From CAYZZU01 sp964483105 (GTDB taxonomy: Bacteria > CG2-30-53-67), in assembly GCA_964483105.1 (NCBI GenBank), contig CAYZZU010000056.1, positions 1 through 11,290 of the forward strand: 11,290 nucleotides of DNA, read 5' to 3'. The translations under genes and the position numbers were made by a program. The notes below the pieces were generated by a model. The model searched no databases and was not told where the DNA came from. It saw nothing but the letters and a program-made list of their open reading frames with translations. Positions within the stretch are counted from its first letter, which is position 1. Every line of letters starts with the position of its first letter. Below, piece by piece: positions 1 through 6,532 of this stretch.

Positions 1-47
1 CCGGGAAAGAATCGGCCCGAAAGAACCTCAGAACCTTTATATGATTA

Positions 48-111
48 TCAGGTCTCAACACTTGACATTGTGTCAAATGCCCCCCACTTTGTGTCAAATG
101 TTGAGACCTGA
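48..111. repeat. Imperfect inverted-repeat element, copy 1, downstream of bzaF
   Basis: Arms at 48-67 and 92-111 are complementary over 20 positions with one mismatch (C at 61) and begin TCAGGTCTCAACA. The right arm and the following ACCCCCAATC (to 120) match the second copy at 1782-1810 base for base. Between the arms, TTGTGTCAAATG occurs twice in direct orientation (69-80 and 89-100 by eye). The right end lies five bases beyond the bzaF stop, so in the transcript it would fold just after the gene. There is no T-run behind it, so a terminator role is not supported. It looks like a small non-coding palindromic repeat of the kind moved by REP-associated or IS200-like transposases; that last point is inference. 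Confidence 0.8.
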
Positions 112-125
112 CCCCCAATCGCATG

Positions 126-1433
126 CTATTGTGCTTTTTTGCCTTGCAGCAGATCCTCCTTAAAATACTCATTCACCACGTGGCTGGCGCAGAACTTCCC
201 GCACATGGTGCAGGACTCCTCGCATTCCGGCTGTCTCGCGGCACGGATTTTCCTGGGCGTGTCACCGGTGATGGCGAGTTCGAACTGCCGTTCCCAGTCG
301 AGGTCCCGCCGGGCCTTTCCCATGGCCATGTCCCGGTCCCGCTTTTTCAGCTTGACCATATCCCCAATGTGGGCCGCCACCTTGGCCGCCATGACCCCCT
401 CCCGGACATCATCCGGCATGGGAAGCCCCAGGTGCTCGGCAGGGGTAACGTAACAGATAAAATCGGCGCCGTAGGCCGAGGAAAGCGAGGCCCCCACGGC
501 GGCGGTAATGTGATCATAGCCGGGAGTGATATCCGTGGGGAGCGGACCCAACACGTAAAAGGGCGCGCCGTTGCTCATCCGCTTCTGGATGATCACATTC
601 GCCTCAATCTCGTCGATCGGAATATGACCCGGCCCTTCGACCATCATTTGGCACCCCATGTCCTGTCCGATCTCCGCCAGTTCACAGTTGATAATCAGTT
701 CCTGCATCTGTACCCGGTCGGAGGAGTCATGGATCGCACCAGCCCGATAGCCGTTCCCCAGGGAAAGGACGGCGTCATATTTCTTCATGATCTCCACCAC
801 CCGGTCGAAGTGCTCATAGAGGGGATTCTCCTGATTGTTCTTCACCATCCAGGCGTTCATGAGCGCCCCACCCTTGGAAACAATCCCGCCGTAGCGGTAT
901 CCCTGCTTCCGAAGACGCTCCAGGGTGATCAGGTTGATCCCGCAATGGATCGCCATGAAAGAGACGCCGTCTTCACACTGCTCCTCAATGACATCAAAGA
1001 TCATCTCAGCCGGCATCTTCTCGGCCGCTCCGTATTTCTCCATGGCCAGCGCGAAGGCCTGGTAGAGGGGAACCGTCCCCACGGGCAGGTTGACAGCGTC
1101 CAGTACTGCCTTCCGTGTCTTCCGGAAATCCCCCGCGGCTGAAAGTTCCATCAGGGTATCGGCACCGGTTTCTTCCGCGATCCGCGCCTTCTCGACCTCC
1201 AGCGCCACGTCATCAATATCGGAGGAGGTCCCGATGCTGGCGTTGATCTTGGTCTGGAGCCCCTTCCCGATCCCCACCACGTTGTGACGGCGGTTCTTGT
1301 TGCAGGGGATCACGATCTTCCCCTCCGCCACCCGCCGGAGGACCACCTCCGTATCGATCCCCTCCGCCTTCGCCACCGCCTCCATCTCGGCGGTGATGAT
1401 CCCGTCTCTTGCCTTCTCGATCTGTGTACCCAT
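126..1433 (-). CDS. bzaF: ThiC-family radical SAM enzyme, probably 5-hydroxybenzimidazole synthase BzaF
   Basis: The protein aligns by eye with ThiC along its whole length, including IGTSSD, VGTVPLYQA, IHCGIN, MVEGPGHIPIDEIEANV, APFYVLGPLPTDI, PGYDHI and CYVTPAEHLGLP. ThiC and its paralogue BzaF both rearrange aminoimidazole ribotide by radical SAM chemistry, giving the thiamin pyrimidine or 5-hydroxybenzimidazole respectively. I favour BzaF because the gene is last in a B12-riboswitch-led cob operon, no thiamin (TPP) riboswitch precedes it, and the usual ThiC segment near SLGDGLRPG reads SLGNGYRAG here. The C-terminal cluster motif is C-x2-C-x3-C (residues 408, 411 and 415), whereas the E. 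coli-type ThiC motif is C-x2-C-x4-C. The start at 1433 is chosen because AAGGAGG lies five bases upstream; an in-frame ATG at 1454 would put that ribosome site inside the gene. The product is 435 residues. Automated naming would give thiC, and thiamin synthesis cannot be excluded. Confidence 0.8.
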   Translation of the reverse strand: MGTQIEKARDGIITAEMEAVAKAEGIDTEVVLRRVAEGKIVIPCNKNRRHNVVGIGKGLQTKINASIGTSSDIDDVALEVEKARIAEETGADTLMELSAAGDFRKTRKAVLDAVNLPVGTVPLYQAFALAMEKYGAAEKMPAEMIFDVIEEQCEDGVSFMAIHCGINLITLERLRKQGYRYGGIVSKGGALMNAWMVKNNQENPLYEHFDRVVEIMKKYDAVLSLGNGYRAGAIHDSSDRVQMQELIINCELAEIGQDMGCQMMVEGPGHIPIDEIEANVIIQKRMSNGAPFYVLGPLPTDITPGYDHITAAVGASLSSAYGADFICYVTPAEHLGLPMPDDVREGVMAAKVAAHIGDMVKLKKRDRDMAMGKARRDLDWERQFELAITGDTPRKIRAARQPECEESCTMCGKFCASHVVNEYFKEDLLQGKKAQ

Positions 1434-1783
1434 CCTAACCTCCTTTTGTTTCAATCCTCAACCTACCGTGTGATAGATCTTGTCCTTCACCTGCTGCAGG
1501 ATATAATCGTATCCCTACGCAAAACCCGCTACGATCGCAAAGAAAAATCAAAAGACAACCCTCTTTAGACAGGATTAACAGGATTTAAGAACCCCTTTTC
1601 TTTTCCTTCAAGACCTTCATGGTAAATACGTTCTTGTTTTTAATCCTGCCCATCCTGTTAATCCTGTCTAAAAGGCTTTTGTTTTTCTCGATCATGTGAT
1701 GGGATCAGGTCTCAACATTTGACATTTTGTCCGGGGACATATTCATCCTGAAGACTGTGCAGTCTGTTGCGGTCAGAATCTTG
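1434..1783. other. Gene-free, repeat-rich gap between cbiA and bzaF
   Basis: About 350 bases separate the cbiA stop from the bzaF start. The gap holds the bzaF ribosome site (AAGGAGG, about 1439-1445), a 21-bp inverted repeat, a CCTTCA..CCTTCATGG segment at 1605-1623 that resembles 3389-3407, and most of the second GTCAGGTCTCAAC element. I see no TPP riboswitch and no convincing promoter, so bzaF is probably transcribed by read-through from cbiA. An internal promoter cannot be ruled out. Confidence 0.6.
1564..1672. repeat. 21-bp perfect inverted repeat (AGGATTAACAGGAT type)
   Basis: The arms 1564-1584 and 1652-1672 are exactly complementary over 21 bases and are separated by 67 bases. Each arm is itself made of a repeated unit close to ACAGGATTA, and a further unit (TAATCCTG) lies just inside the right arm at about 1641-1648. 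Such short tandem units in inverted arrangement are typical of dispersed intergenic repeats in environmental genomes. The spacer has no open frame of note. As RNA it could form a long hairpin between cbiA and bzaF. Confidence 0.8.
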
Positions 1784-1810
1784 TCAAATGTTGAGACCTG
1801 ACCCCCAATC
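1705..1810. repeat. Inverted-repeat element, copy 2, overlapping the 3' end of cbiA
   Basis: The arms 1705-1724 and 1782-1801 are perfectly complementary over 20 bases. The right arm continues into ACCCCCAATC (1801-1810), giving a 29-base stretch identical to 92-120. The interior differs from copy 1 and contains two small hairpins, TGTCC/GGACA near 1729-1738 and AGACTG/CAGTCT near 1752-1765. The cbiA stop codon (1784-1786) and its last residues lie inside the right arm, so the element forms part of the coding sequence. Copy 1 has the same orientation relative to its neighbouring gene end. Confidence 0.85.
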
Positions 1811-3226
1811 TGCTACCCCCGTAACTCCCCGTGTCCTCCGTGGTGATAAGCTTTTTTCTTTGTACCTCCGAATCACACCCACAAGATGTTCCGCAACCCC
1901 GGGGAAGGCGCCAAAATGGAGATGCACATAGCTTCCGAAGGTGTTTCGCACCATGAATCCTTCGGACTTCTCTACCTCCCCCGTCCGTTTCGAAAGCCGG
2001 GTCGTGCAATGAAAACCCCCTTCCCGATCCACAATCCGTGAGTAGTGAAATTCATGTCCCTTCAGCCCCCCCCCGGCCGGTCCGAGGAGGTTCTCCTCCG
2101 TGATCCTGACCGTAACGTACCCCAGGGCCTGCCGCCCCGGAAGCATCCCGGTGGCAAAGGGAAAGACAGAGGCGAGCGGAAAGAAGTTCCCCGACAGATC
2201 GTAAATACCACGGGAAAGGAGCATCATACCGCCGCATTCCGCGTAAACCGGCAGACCGGCCTCCGACCGTTCCCGTATTCCATCCAGGATCCCCCGGTTC
2301 CGGCTCAGTCGTTCCGCGTGCATCTCGGGATATCCTCCCCCGAGATAAAGTCCGTCCAGATCTCCAGGGAGACGGTCATCGTAAAGCGGGCTGAACGGAA
2401 CCAGCTCAGCTCCCATCCCCCGGAGGAGTTCCAGATTGTCTTCGTAATAAAAACAGAAGGCCGGATCCATCGCCACACCGATACGGACCGGGGCGCCTTC
2501 CACACACCGTAAACCCCTGTCCCCGCCCGTACCCGAGATATCCACGGATCCCGCAAGTTCATACAACGCATCCAGGTCGATCCCCTCCCGGATCTTCCCG
2601 GAGAGACTCCGGATCCAGGCTGTGTCCATCCCTACCGCACGATCCGTGACAAGCCCAAGATGCCTCTCCGGGAGGATCAGCTCCGGGTCCCGGAAGAGCC
2701 CGCCCAGGAAGCGGGCCCGGCAATGATCCGAAACGGCATTGGAGAGCCACCCCATGTGGCGACGACTCCCCACGCGATTAAAGATCACACCGACCGGTGA
2801 AAGGTCCCGGTCGAAGCTCTCGAAACCCCTGACCAGGGCGGCTGCACTCTTTGACATGGCGTGTGCATCCACAACCAGGACGACCGGCGCACCCAACCAT
2901 TTGGCAATCTCGGCCGTGGAGCCGGCATCGGACCTCGCGTCGTAACCGTCAAAGAGTCCCATGACCCCCTCGACGACCGCAAGATCGGAACCCTCGGCCC
3001 CGCGGAGGAACGAGGAACAGACCGCCTCCTTTCCCATCAGCCATCCATCCAGATTCCGTGAAGGGCGATTGCAGACCCTTCGGTGGAAGAGGGGGTCGAT
3101 GTAATCCGGTCCCACTTTGAAGGGAGCAACCGTAAGCCCCCGATCCCGGAAGGCGGCCATCAGCCCGAGTGAGATCGTGGTCTTCCCCGTTCCGCTCGAG
3201 GTCCCGGCAATGATGAGTGTCTTCAA
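1784..3226 (-). CDS. cbiA: Cobyrinate a,c-diamide synthase CbiA
   Basis: This ATP- and glutamine-dependent enzyme amidates the a and c side chains of cobyrinate in the anaerobic corrin route, in the cytoplasm. The N-terminal synthetase domain opens with a P-loop, GTSSGTGKT, at residues 8-16, followed by the family segment VGPDYIDP at 38-45 and VVEGVMGLFDG near 84-94. The C-terminal class I glutamine amidotransferase domain has the nucleophile C331 in YAECGG and the histidine pair H435/H437 in YVHLHF. The start is TTG at 3226 with GAGGGGGG a few bases upstream. The family usually ends near residue 458 of this protein; the last 20 or so residues (from SPRRTRG on) are translated from two intergenic repeats and are probably not functional. 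The gene lies about 190 bases after cobC in the B12-regulated unit. Confidence 0.95.
   Translation of the reverse strand: MKTLIIAGTSSGTGKTTISLGLMAAFRDRGLTVAPFKVGPDYIDPLFHRRVCNRPSRNLDGWLMGKEAVCSSFLRGAEGSDLAVVEGVMGLFDGYDARSDAGSTAEIAKWLGAPVVLVVDAHAMSKSAAALVRGFESFDRDLSPVGVIFNRVGSRRHMGWLSNAVSDHCRARFLGGLFRDPELILPERHLGLVTDRAVGMDTAWIRSLSGKIREGIDLDALYELAGSVDISGTGGDRGLRCVEGAPVRIGVAMDPAFCFYYEDNLELLRGMGAELVPFSPLYDDRLPGDLDGLYLGGGYPEMHAERLSRNRGILDGIRERSEAGLPVYAECGGMMLLSRGIYDLSGNFFPLASVFPFATGMLPGRQALGYVTVRITEENLLGPAGGGLKGHEFHYSRIVDREGGFHCTTRLSKRTGEVEKSEGFMVRNTFGSYVHLHFGAFPGVAEHLVGVIRRYKEKSLSPRRTRGVTGVADWGSGLNI
1827..1844. repeat. Short dispersed repeat CCCCGTGTCCTCCGTGGT, copy A
   Basis: This is an 18-base segment differing at two positions from the copy at 3336-3353. 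On the minus strand it reads ACCACGGAGGACACGGGG and is translated as part of the cbiA tail. Similar CACGGAG/ACACGG strings are common intergenic filler in many environmental genomes (general knowledge). Confidence 0.65.
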
Positions 3227-3244
3227 GTTCCCCCCTCATCCCCA

Positions 3245-3267
3245 CCTTCTCCCCGACGGGGAGAAGG
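3245..3267. repeat. CTTCTCCCCGACGGGGAGAAG palindrome upstream of cbiA
   Basis: Arms 3245-3255 and 3257-3267 are perfectly complementary over 11 bases around a single central base, so as RNA it would fold with a 3-5 base loop. It lies about 20 bases upstream of the cbiA TTG start. No T-run follows on the minus strand. It may be a REP-like palindrome or may affect cbiA translation. Confidence 0.7.
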
Positions 3268-3335
3268 AGTATAGTTGATTGCTTTTCACTTTGGTCTCAC
3301 TCCGTATTCTGGTGAATGCCTTTGATTTTGTCTTT

Positions 3336-3353
3336 CCCCGTGTTCCCCGTGGT
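3336..3353. repeat. Short dispersed repeat CCCCGTGTTCCCCGTGGT, copy B
   Basis: This copy lies in the cobC-cbiA gap, about 65 bases past the cobC stop. It is identical over 17 bases to 5920-5936, and the flanks also resemble each other (GCCTTTG upstream in both). The same gap holds a CCTTCA..CCTTCATGG segment at 3389-3407 related to 1605-1623. Confidence 0.7.
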
Positions 3354-3417
3354 TCATGCTTTTGCTTTTGATTCAGTCTTCTTCATTTCCTTCATCCCCT
3401 TCATGGGACAAAATGAT

Positions 3418-4017
3418 TCACCCGTTGACCAGCTTCACCTGCGCAAAGCCGTCATCGTAGTAGTCGATGATGTTCAGGCAGCCGTAGGACTGGTCGATTC
3501 GGAAGATGTGTCGCATCTCGATCTTCAAGGCCTCGGCCAGGATCACACGGTTCACCCCTCCATGTGCCACAATCACGATCGCCTCCCCCCGGTGTTTCTC
3601 CACAAGACGGCCCAAGACCTTGAGAACCCGTTCGGAAACATCAAGGAGCGTTTCCCCCTCCGGAGGACGGACGGTGGTCACATCTTCTTTCCAGGTCTCA
3701 TAAAGCTCCGGGTAGCGTTCCCGGATCCCGGCATCGGTCAACCCCTCCCATTCCCCGAAGTTTCTCTCCCGGATTTCCGGAAGTGTTTCATAATCCAACC
3801 CGAGAGCGGAAGAGATGAGTTCGGCTCCCTCCACGGTCCGGGAGAGAGTACTGCAGTAAACCGCGGAAATTCCCTGATCCCGGACCTTCTCCAGAACCGT
3901 CTTCATCTGCTCTCTTCCCTTCCGGGTGATCCCCACATCGGTCCGGCCGTTATAGACACCGGAGGCATGGTTTTCAACCTCCCCGTGGCGCGCCAGGAAA
4001 ACCCGTGTTGCCATCAT
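3418..4017 (-). CDS. cobC: Alpha-ribazole-5'-phosphate phosphatase CobC (histidine phosphatase family)
   Basis: This is a cytoplasmic phosphatase that removes the 5' phosphate from alpha-ribazole phosphate or adenosylcobalamin phosphate at the end of nucleotide-loop assembly. The catalytic RHG motif is at residues 10-12 (LARHGE), the YNGRTDVGIT segment follows, then RERNFGEWEG near 83-92 and the second-histidine motif VAHGGVNR near 150-157, all typical of the family. Its length of about 200 residues is normal. The first two codons are both ATG; with GGGGGG directly before the first, the second (4014) has the better ribosome-site spacing. It follows cobS by 16 bases, which supports the cobalamin-specific call over a generic phosphoglycerate mutase-like phosphatase. 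Confidence 0.9.
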   Translation of the reverse strand: MMATRVFLARHGEVENHASGVYNGRTDVGITRKGREQMKTVLEKVRDQGISAVYCSTLSRTVEGAELISSALGLDYETLPEIRERNFGEWEGLTDAGIRERYPELYETWKEDVTTVRPPEGETLLDVSERVLKVLGRLVEKHRGEAIVIVAHGGVNRVILAEALKIEMRHIFRIDQSYGCLNIIDYYDDGFAQVKLVNG

Positions 4018-4033
4018 ACCCCCCGGTCGTCCC

Positions 4034-4804
4034 TTAAAAGAACAACACCGCGAATATCAGAAAAAGGGCTTCACTCAACTCTCCGGCAAACCCCTGCGTA
4101 TCGCCGGTCACGCCTCCCAGTCTTTTCCGTAAGTCCCTCCCTGTCCACCAGGTCACCCCTGTGAGTATGAACAGGATCAGGATACCTCTCGGACCTAAAA
4201 GCAGAAGAAGGGGAACCGCGGTAATCAAGAGCCCAATATTGTATTCACTCCATCCGGCATAGTCGGCAAAGGCCTTGCCGGTCCCTTCCCCCTCACGGGC
4301 GTAAGGGAAAAACGCCGCCTGCTGGAGCATGGCAAGGCGCCCCACGGCCGGCATGCAGAGAAGCAGGGCCGGTTTGAACTGTCCCGGAGATTCGATCAAG
4401 GCGGTCACCTTGATCAAAAGGAGCATCATGACCCCGACCACTCCGACGGCGCCGATCCGGCTGTCCCGCATGATCGAAAGGGTTGTCTTCCGGTCCCGGC
4501 CTCCCGCCAGTCCGTCACAGAGATCGGCGAAACCATCCAGGTGAAAGGCGCCGGTCATCCCGATCAAAACCGCGATCAACAACACGTCCTCCAGGGCACG
4601 TGGGAAAAACCGTTCCCCCAAAAGATGAAGCGAAAGCAGCACCCCGCCTAAAGCCAATCCCACGGCCGGAAACATGGACATGGATCGCCCCATCCTCTCC
4701 GGAGTGGTCTCCCCGTCCGTACCGATTGGGATAATCGTCAGGAACCGCCAGGCCGTTCCGAACAGGCCCGGCCAGCCACGGATCAGTTCAAAGCCGATCG
4801 GCAT
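4034..4804 (-). CDS. cobS: Adenosylcobinamide-GDP ribazoletransferase (cobalamin synthase) CobS
   Basis: This is an integral membrane enzyme that joins adenosylcobinamide-GDP to alpha-ribazole or its phosphate, the last joining step of cobamide synthesis. Hydrophobic segments fall near residues 45-61, 74-86, 116-135, 146-160, 188-218 and 246-256. The family's acidic metal-binding motif reads HLDGFADLCDGLAGGR at 88-103 (D90, D94, D97), followed by IMRDSRIGAVGV at 111-122. The late motif is GGVTGDTQGFAGELSE at 230-245. At 256 residues its length is normal. The start at 4804 has GGAGG just upstream, inside the 3' end of cobT; the two genes overlap by 22 bases, which points to translational coupling. 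Confidence 0.95.
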   Translation of the reverse strand: MPIGFELIRGWPGLFGTAWRFLTIIPIGTDGETTPERMGRSMSMFPAVGLALGGVLLSLHLLGERFFPRALEDVLLIAVLIGMTGAFHLDGFADLCDGLAGGRDRKTTLSIMRDSRIGAVGVVGVMMLLLIKVTALIESPGQFKPALLLCMPAVGRLAMLQQAAFFPYAREGEGTGKAFADYAGWSEYNIGLLITAVPLLLLLGPRGILILFILTGVTWWTGRDLRKRLGGVTGDTQGFAGELSEALFLIFAVLFF

Positions 4805-5865
4805 TCTCCCTCCGTCACTCCCGCCTCGGAAAAGGTCAGGACTTCGTTTAAGATCTTCACCCCCGCCTCCACGATTGGAAAGGCCAGGGCGGCTCCGGTC
4901 CCCTCGCCGAGTCTCAGATCCAGATCGAGCAGAGGGGAAAGCCCCATCGTCTCCACCATCACCTGCTGCCCGATTTCAACGGAGCGATGCCCGGCAATCA
5001 GGTACGCCCCCGCCCGCGGCGCCAGGGCATGCGCGATCAAAGCACCCGCCGTGGAGATCAGTCCGTCGATCACCACCGGAATCCGTTTTGCCGCCGCGCC
5101 GATGATCAGCCCCGCAATTCCGGCGATCTCGAATCCGCCGACCTTGGCGAGGACATCGACCGGATCTTCCGGATCGGGACGGTTGACCTCGATGGCTCTT
5201 TCGATCACCCGGATCTTCCGCCGCAACGCCTCGTCGCCGATTCCGGTGCCGCGACCGGTCACTTCCGCGACCTTACGTCCCGTCAGCACGGCGGCAATGG
5301 CACTGCTCGGCGTGGTGTTTCCGATCCCCATGTCGCCGGTCCCCACAAGATCGAGCCCCGCTCCATATTTTTCAATCAGCGAGATCCCGACGTGGATCGC
5401 CCGGATCGCCTCGTCCCGGCTCATCGCCGGGCCTTTCATCAGGTTCCGGGTCCCGCGCCCCACCTTGCAATGCTCAATCCCCTCGATCCCGTCCAGGTCT
5501 CCGTCCACGCCGATATCGATCACCACAACTTCGGCCCCGACATGCCGCGCGAGAACGTTGATCCCGGCTCCTCCCCGGACAAAGTTTTTCACCATTTCAC
5601 GGGTGACCTCGGAAGGAAAGGCCGAAACCCCTTCCTCCACCACGCCGTGATCCCCGGCAAAGGTGAAGACCTTCCTCGTCCGGATGGAAGGATGCTCACT
5701 CCCCTGGATCAGGGCCACCTGCTTTCCGAGGGTCTGAAGACGACCCAACGCCCCTCGCGGAATCGCCTGGTCGTCAAGTCGGTCCTGCACCTTCTCCGCC
5801 AGAACGGGATCAAGGGGTTGAATGCCGGTGATCATTTCTTCGAGCTTTGGGTACTGGTTATTCAT
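4783..5865 (-). CDS. cobT: Nicotinate-nucleotide--dimethylbenzimidazole phosphoribosyltransferase CobT
   Basis: CobT activates the lower-ligand base by transferring phosphoribose from nicotinate mononucleotide, giving the alpha-ribotide. Visible family segments are FAGDHGVVEEGVSAFP at 69-84, RGGAGINVLAR at 97-107, GDMGIGNTTPSSAI at 177-190, KVGGFEIAGIAG at 241-252 and LDLRLGEGTGAALA at 315-328, where E321 matches the catalytic Glu317 of Salmonella CobT. The segment usually written GEMGIGNTT has Asp at 178. The 360-residue length is normal. AAGG lies 8 bases upstream of the ATG. Next to bzaF, the likely substrate is 5-hydroxybenzimidazole, but CobT enzymes accept several bases, so specificity is inferred. 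Confidence 0.96.
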   Translation of the reverse strand: MNNQYPKLEEMITGIQPLDPVLAEKVQDRLDDQAIPRGALGRLQTLGKQVALIQGSEHPSIRTRKVFTFAGDHGVVEEGVSAFPSEVTREMVKNFVRGGAGINVLARHVGAEVVVIDIGVDGDLDGIEGIEHCKVGRGTRNLMKGPAMSRDEAIRAIHVGISLIEKYGAGLDLVGTGDMGIGNTTPSSAIAAVLTGRKVAEVTGRGTGIGDEALRRKIRVIERAIEVNRPDPEDPVDVLAKVGGFEIAGIAGLIIGAAAKRIPVVIDGLISTAGALIAHALAPRAGAYLIAGHRSVEIGQQVMVETMGLSPLLDLDLRLGEGTGAALAFPIVEAGVKILNEVLTFSEAGVTEGECRSALN

Positions 5866-5916
5866 GACGTTACCTTATGCGGTTTTTCAATGAAAGCCTT
5901 TGCCTTTGGGTTCGAT

Positions 5917-6492
5917 TTACCCGTGTTCCCCGTGGTTTCTGCTGTTACGTTGAGCACTTCTTCTTAATTCCCCCTTCAACCGGAGGGGGATCCCCATGGA
6001 AACCAGGTAGACCGCATCGGCCGACGCGGCGAGCTTCCGGTTAACCGTCCCCGCAAGATCCCGGAACCGCCTCCCCAGGGGGTCCGCGGGCACCAGCCCC
6101 ATTCCCACCTCGTTGGATACTGCGATCACCGGACAGCAGGCGCCCCGAATCGAGGACACGATGCCGTCCACCTCATCCAGAATCTGGATATCACTCCACC
6201 GCTTCTCGATGATCAGGTTGGTCAAAAAAACCGTGATACAATCAACCACAACCACATCGGAATCCTCGGGAAGAGAACGGATCCGCGACAAAAGGGTCAA
6301 CGGCTCCTCAAAGGTCTTCCACGCATCACCCCGCTCCGAACGATGCCTTTGGACACGTTCTTCCATCTCCGGATCCGTAATCCGTGCCGTGGCCACAAAA
6401 ATCTTCCGTTCTCCAAAACCTTCTGCGATCTTCAGGGCGAATCCGCTTTTACCGCTTCGAGCGCCCCCTGTAATGAATATGAACTTGCTCAT
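5917..6492 (-). CDS. cobU: Adenosylcobinamide kinase / guanylyltransferase CobU
   Basis: This bifunctional enzyme phosphorylates adenosylcobinamide and transfers GMP to give adenosylcobinamide-GDP. The P-loop GGARSGKS is at residues 9-16. H50 in VQRHRSERG corresponds to the GMP-carrying histidine of the family (His46 in Salmonella). VVVDCITVFLTNL (80-92) and NEVGMGLVPADPLGRRFRDLAG (127-148) are signature segments. Family members normally end near residue 173 here (IPLRLK); the last 18 residues, ending RNHGEHG, run into a dispersed repeat and look like an acquired tail. No Shine-Dalgarno is visible before the ATG (upstream is A/T-rich). It is the first gene after the cobalamin riboswitch and its terminator. 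Confidence 0.95.
   Translation of the reverse strand: MSKFIFITGGARSGKSGFALKIAEGFGERKIFVATARITDPEMEERVQRHRSERGDAWKTFEEPLTLLSRIRSLPEDSDVVVVDCITVFLTNLIIEKRWSDIQILDEVDGIVSSIRGACCPVIAVSNEVGMGLVPADPLGRRFRDLAGTVNRKLAASADAVYLVSMGIPLRLKGELRRSAQRNSRNHGEHG
5920..5936. repeat. Short dispersed repeat CCCGTGTTCCCCGTGGT, copy C, in the cobU 3' end
   Basis: It is identical over 17 bases to 3337-3353. On the minus strand, AACCACGGGGAACACGGG encodes the NHGEHG that ends CobU, and the stop codon follows immediately. Confidence 0.7.
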
Positions 6493-6532
6493 TTGTAAAA
6501 ATCAATGAAAAATCAAAGGGATACACGCCAAT

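Noticed and set aside
48..111. Intrinsic terminator for the B12 operon
   Set aside because: The inverted repeat would fold after bzaF, but no T-run follows on the minus strand and the arms belong to a repeat family.
123..1142. A long + strand open frame (339 codons) opposite bzaF, and similar ones opposite cobT, cobC and the chemoreceptor
   Set aside because: Their products are low-complexity and rich in Arg, His, Pro and Ser, match no family, and mirror well-conserved minus strand proteins in GC-rich codons.
1458..1514. Short minus strand frame reading GYDYILQQVKDKIYHTVG before bzaF
   Set aside because: It has protein-like composition but is only about 18 codons, is preceded by an in-frame stop and has no start codon; too little to call a gene remnant.
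1434..1783. TPP riboswitch before the ThiC-family gene
   Set aside because: None of the conserved THI-box core (CTGAGA, ACCCTTTGAACCTGATC) is present on the minus strand.
48..1810. CRISPR array
   Set aside because: The repeats are inverted, only two copies, over 1.6 kb apart, with no regular spacers and no cas genes.
3418..4017. Phosphoglycerate mutase as the identity of cobC
   Set aside because: The histidine phosphatase fold is shared, but the cob operon context favours alpha-ribazole phosphatase.
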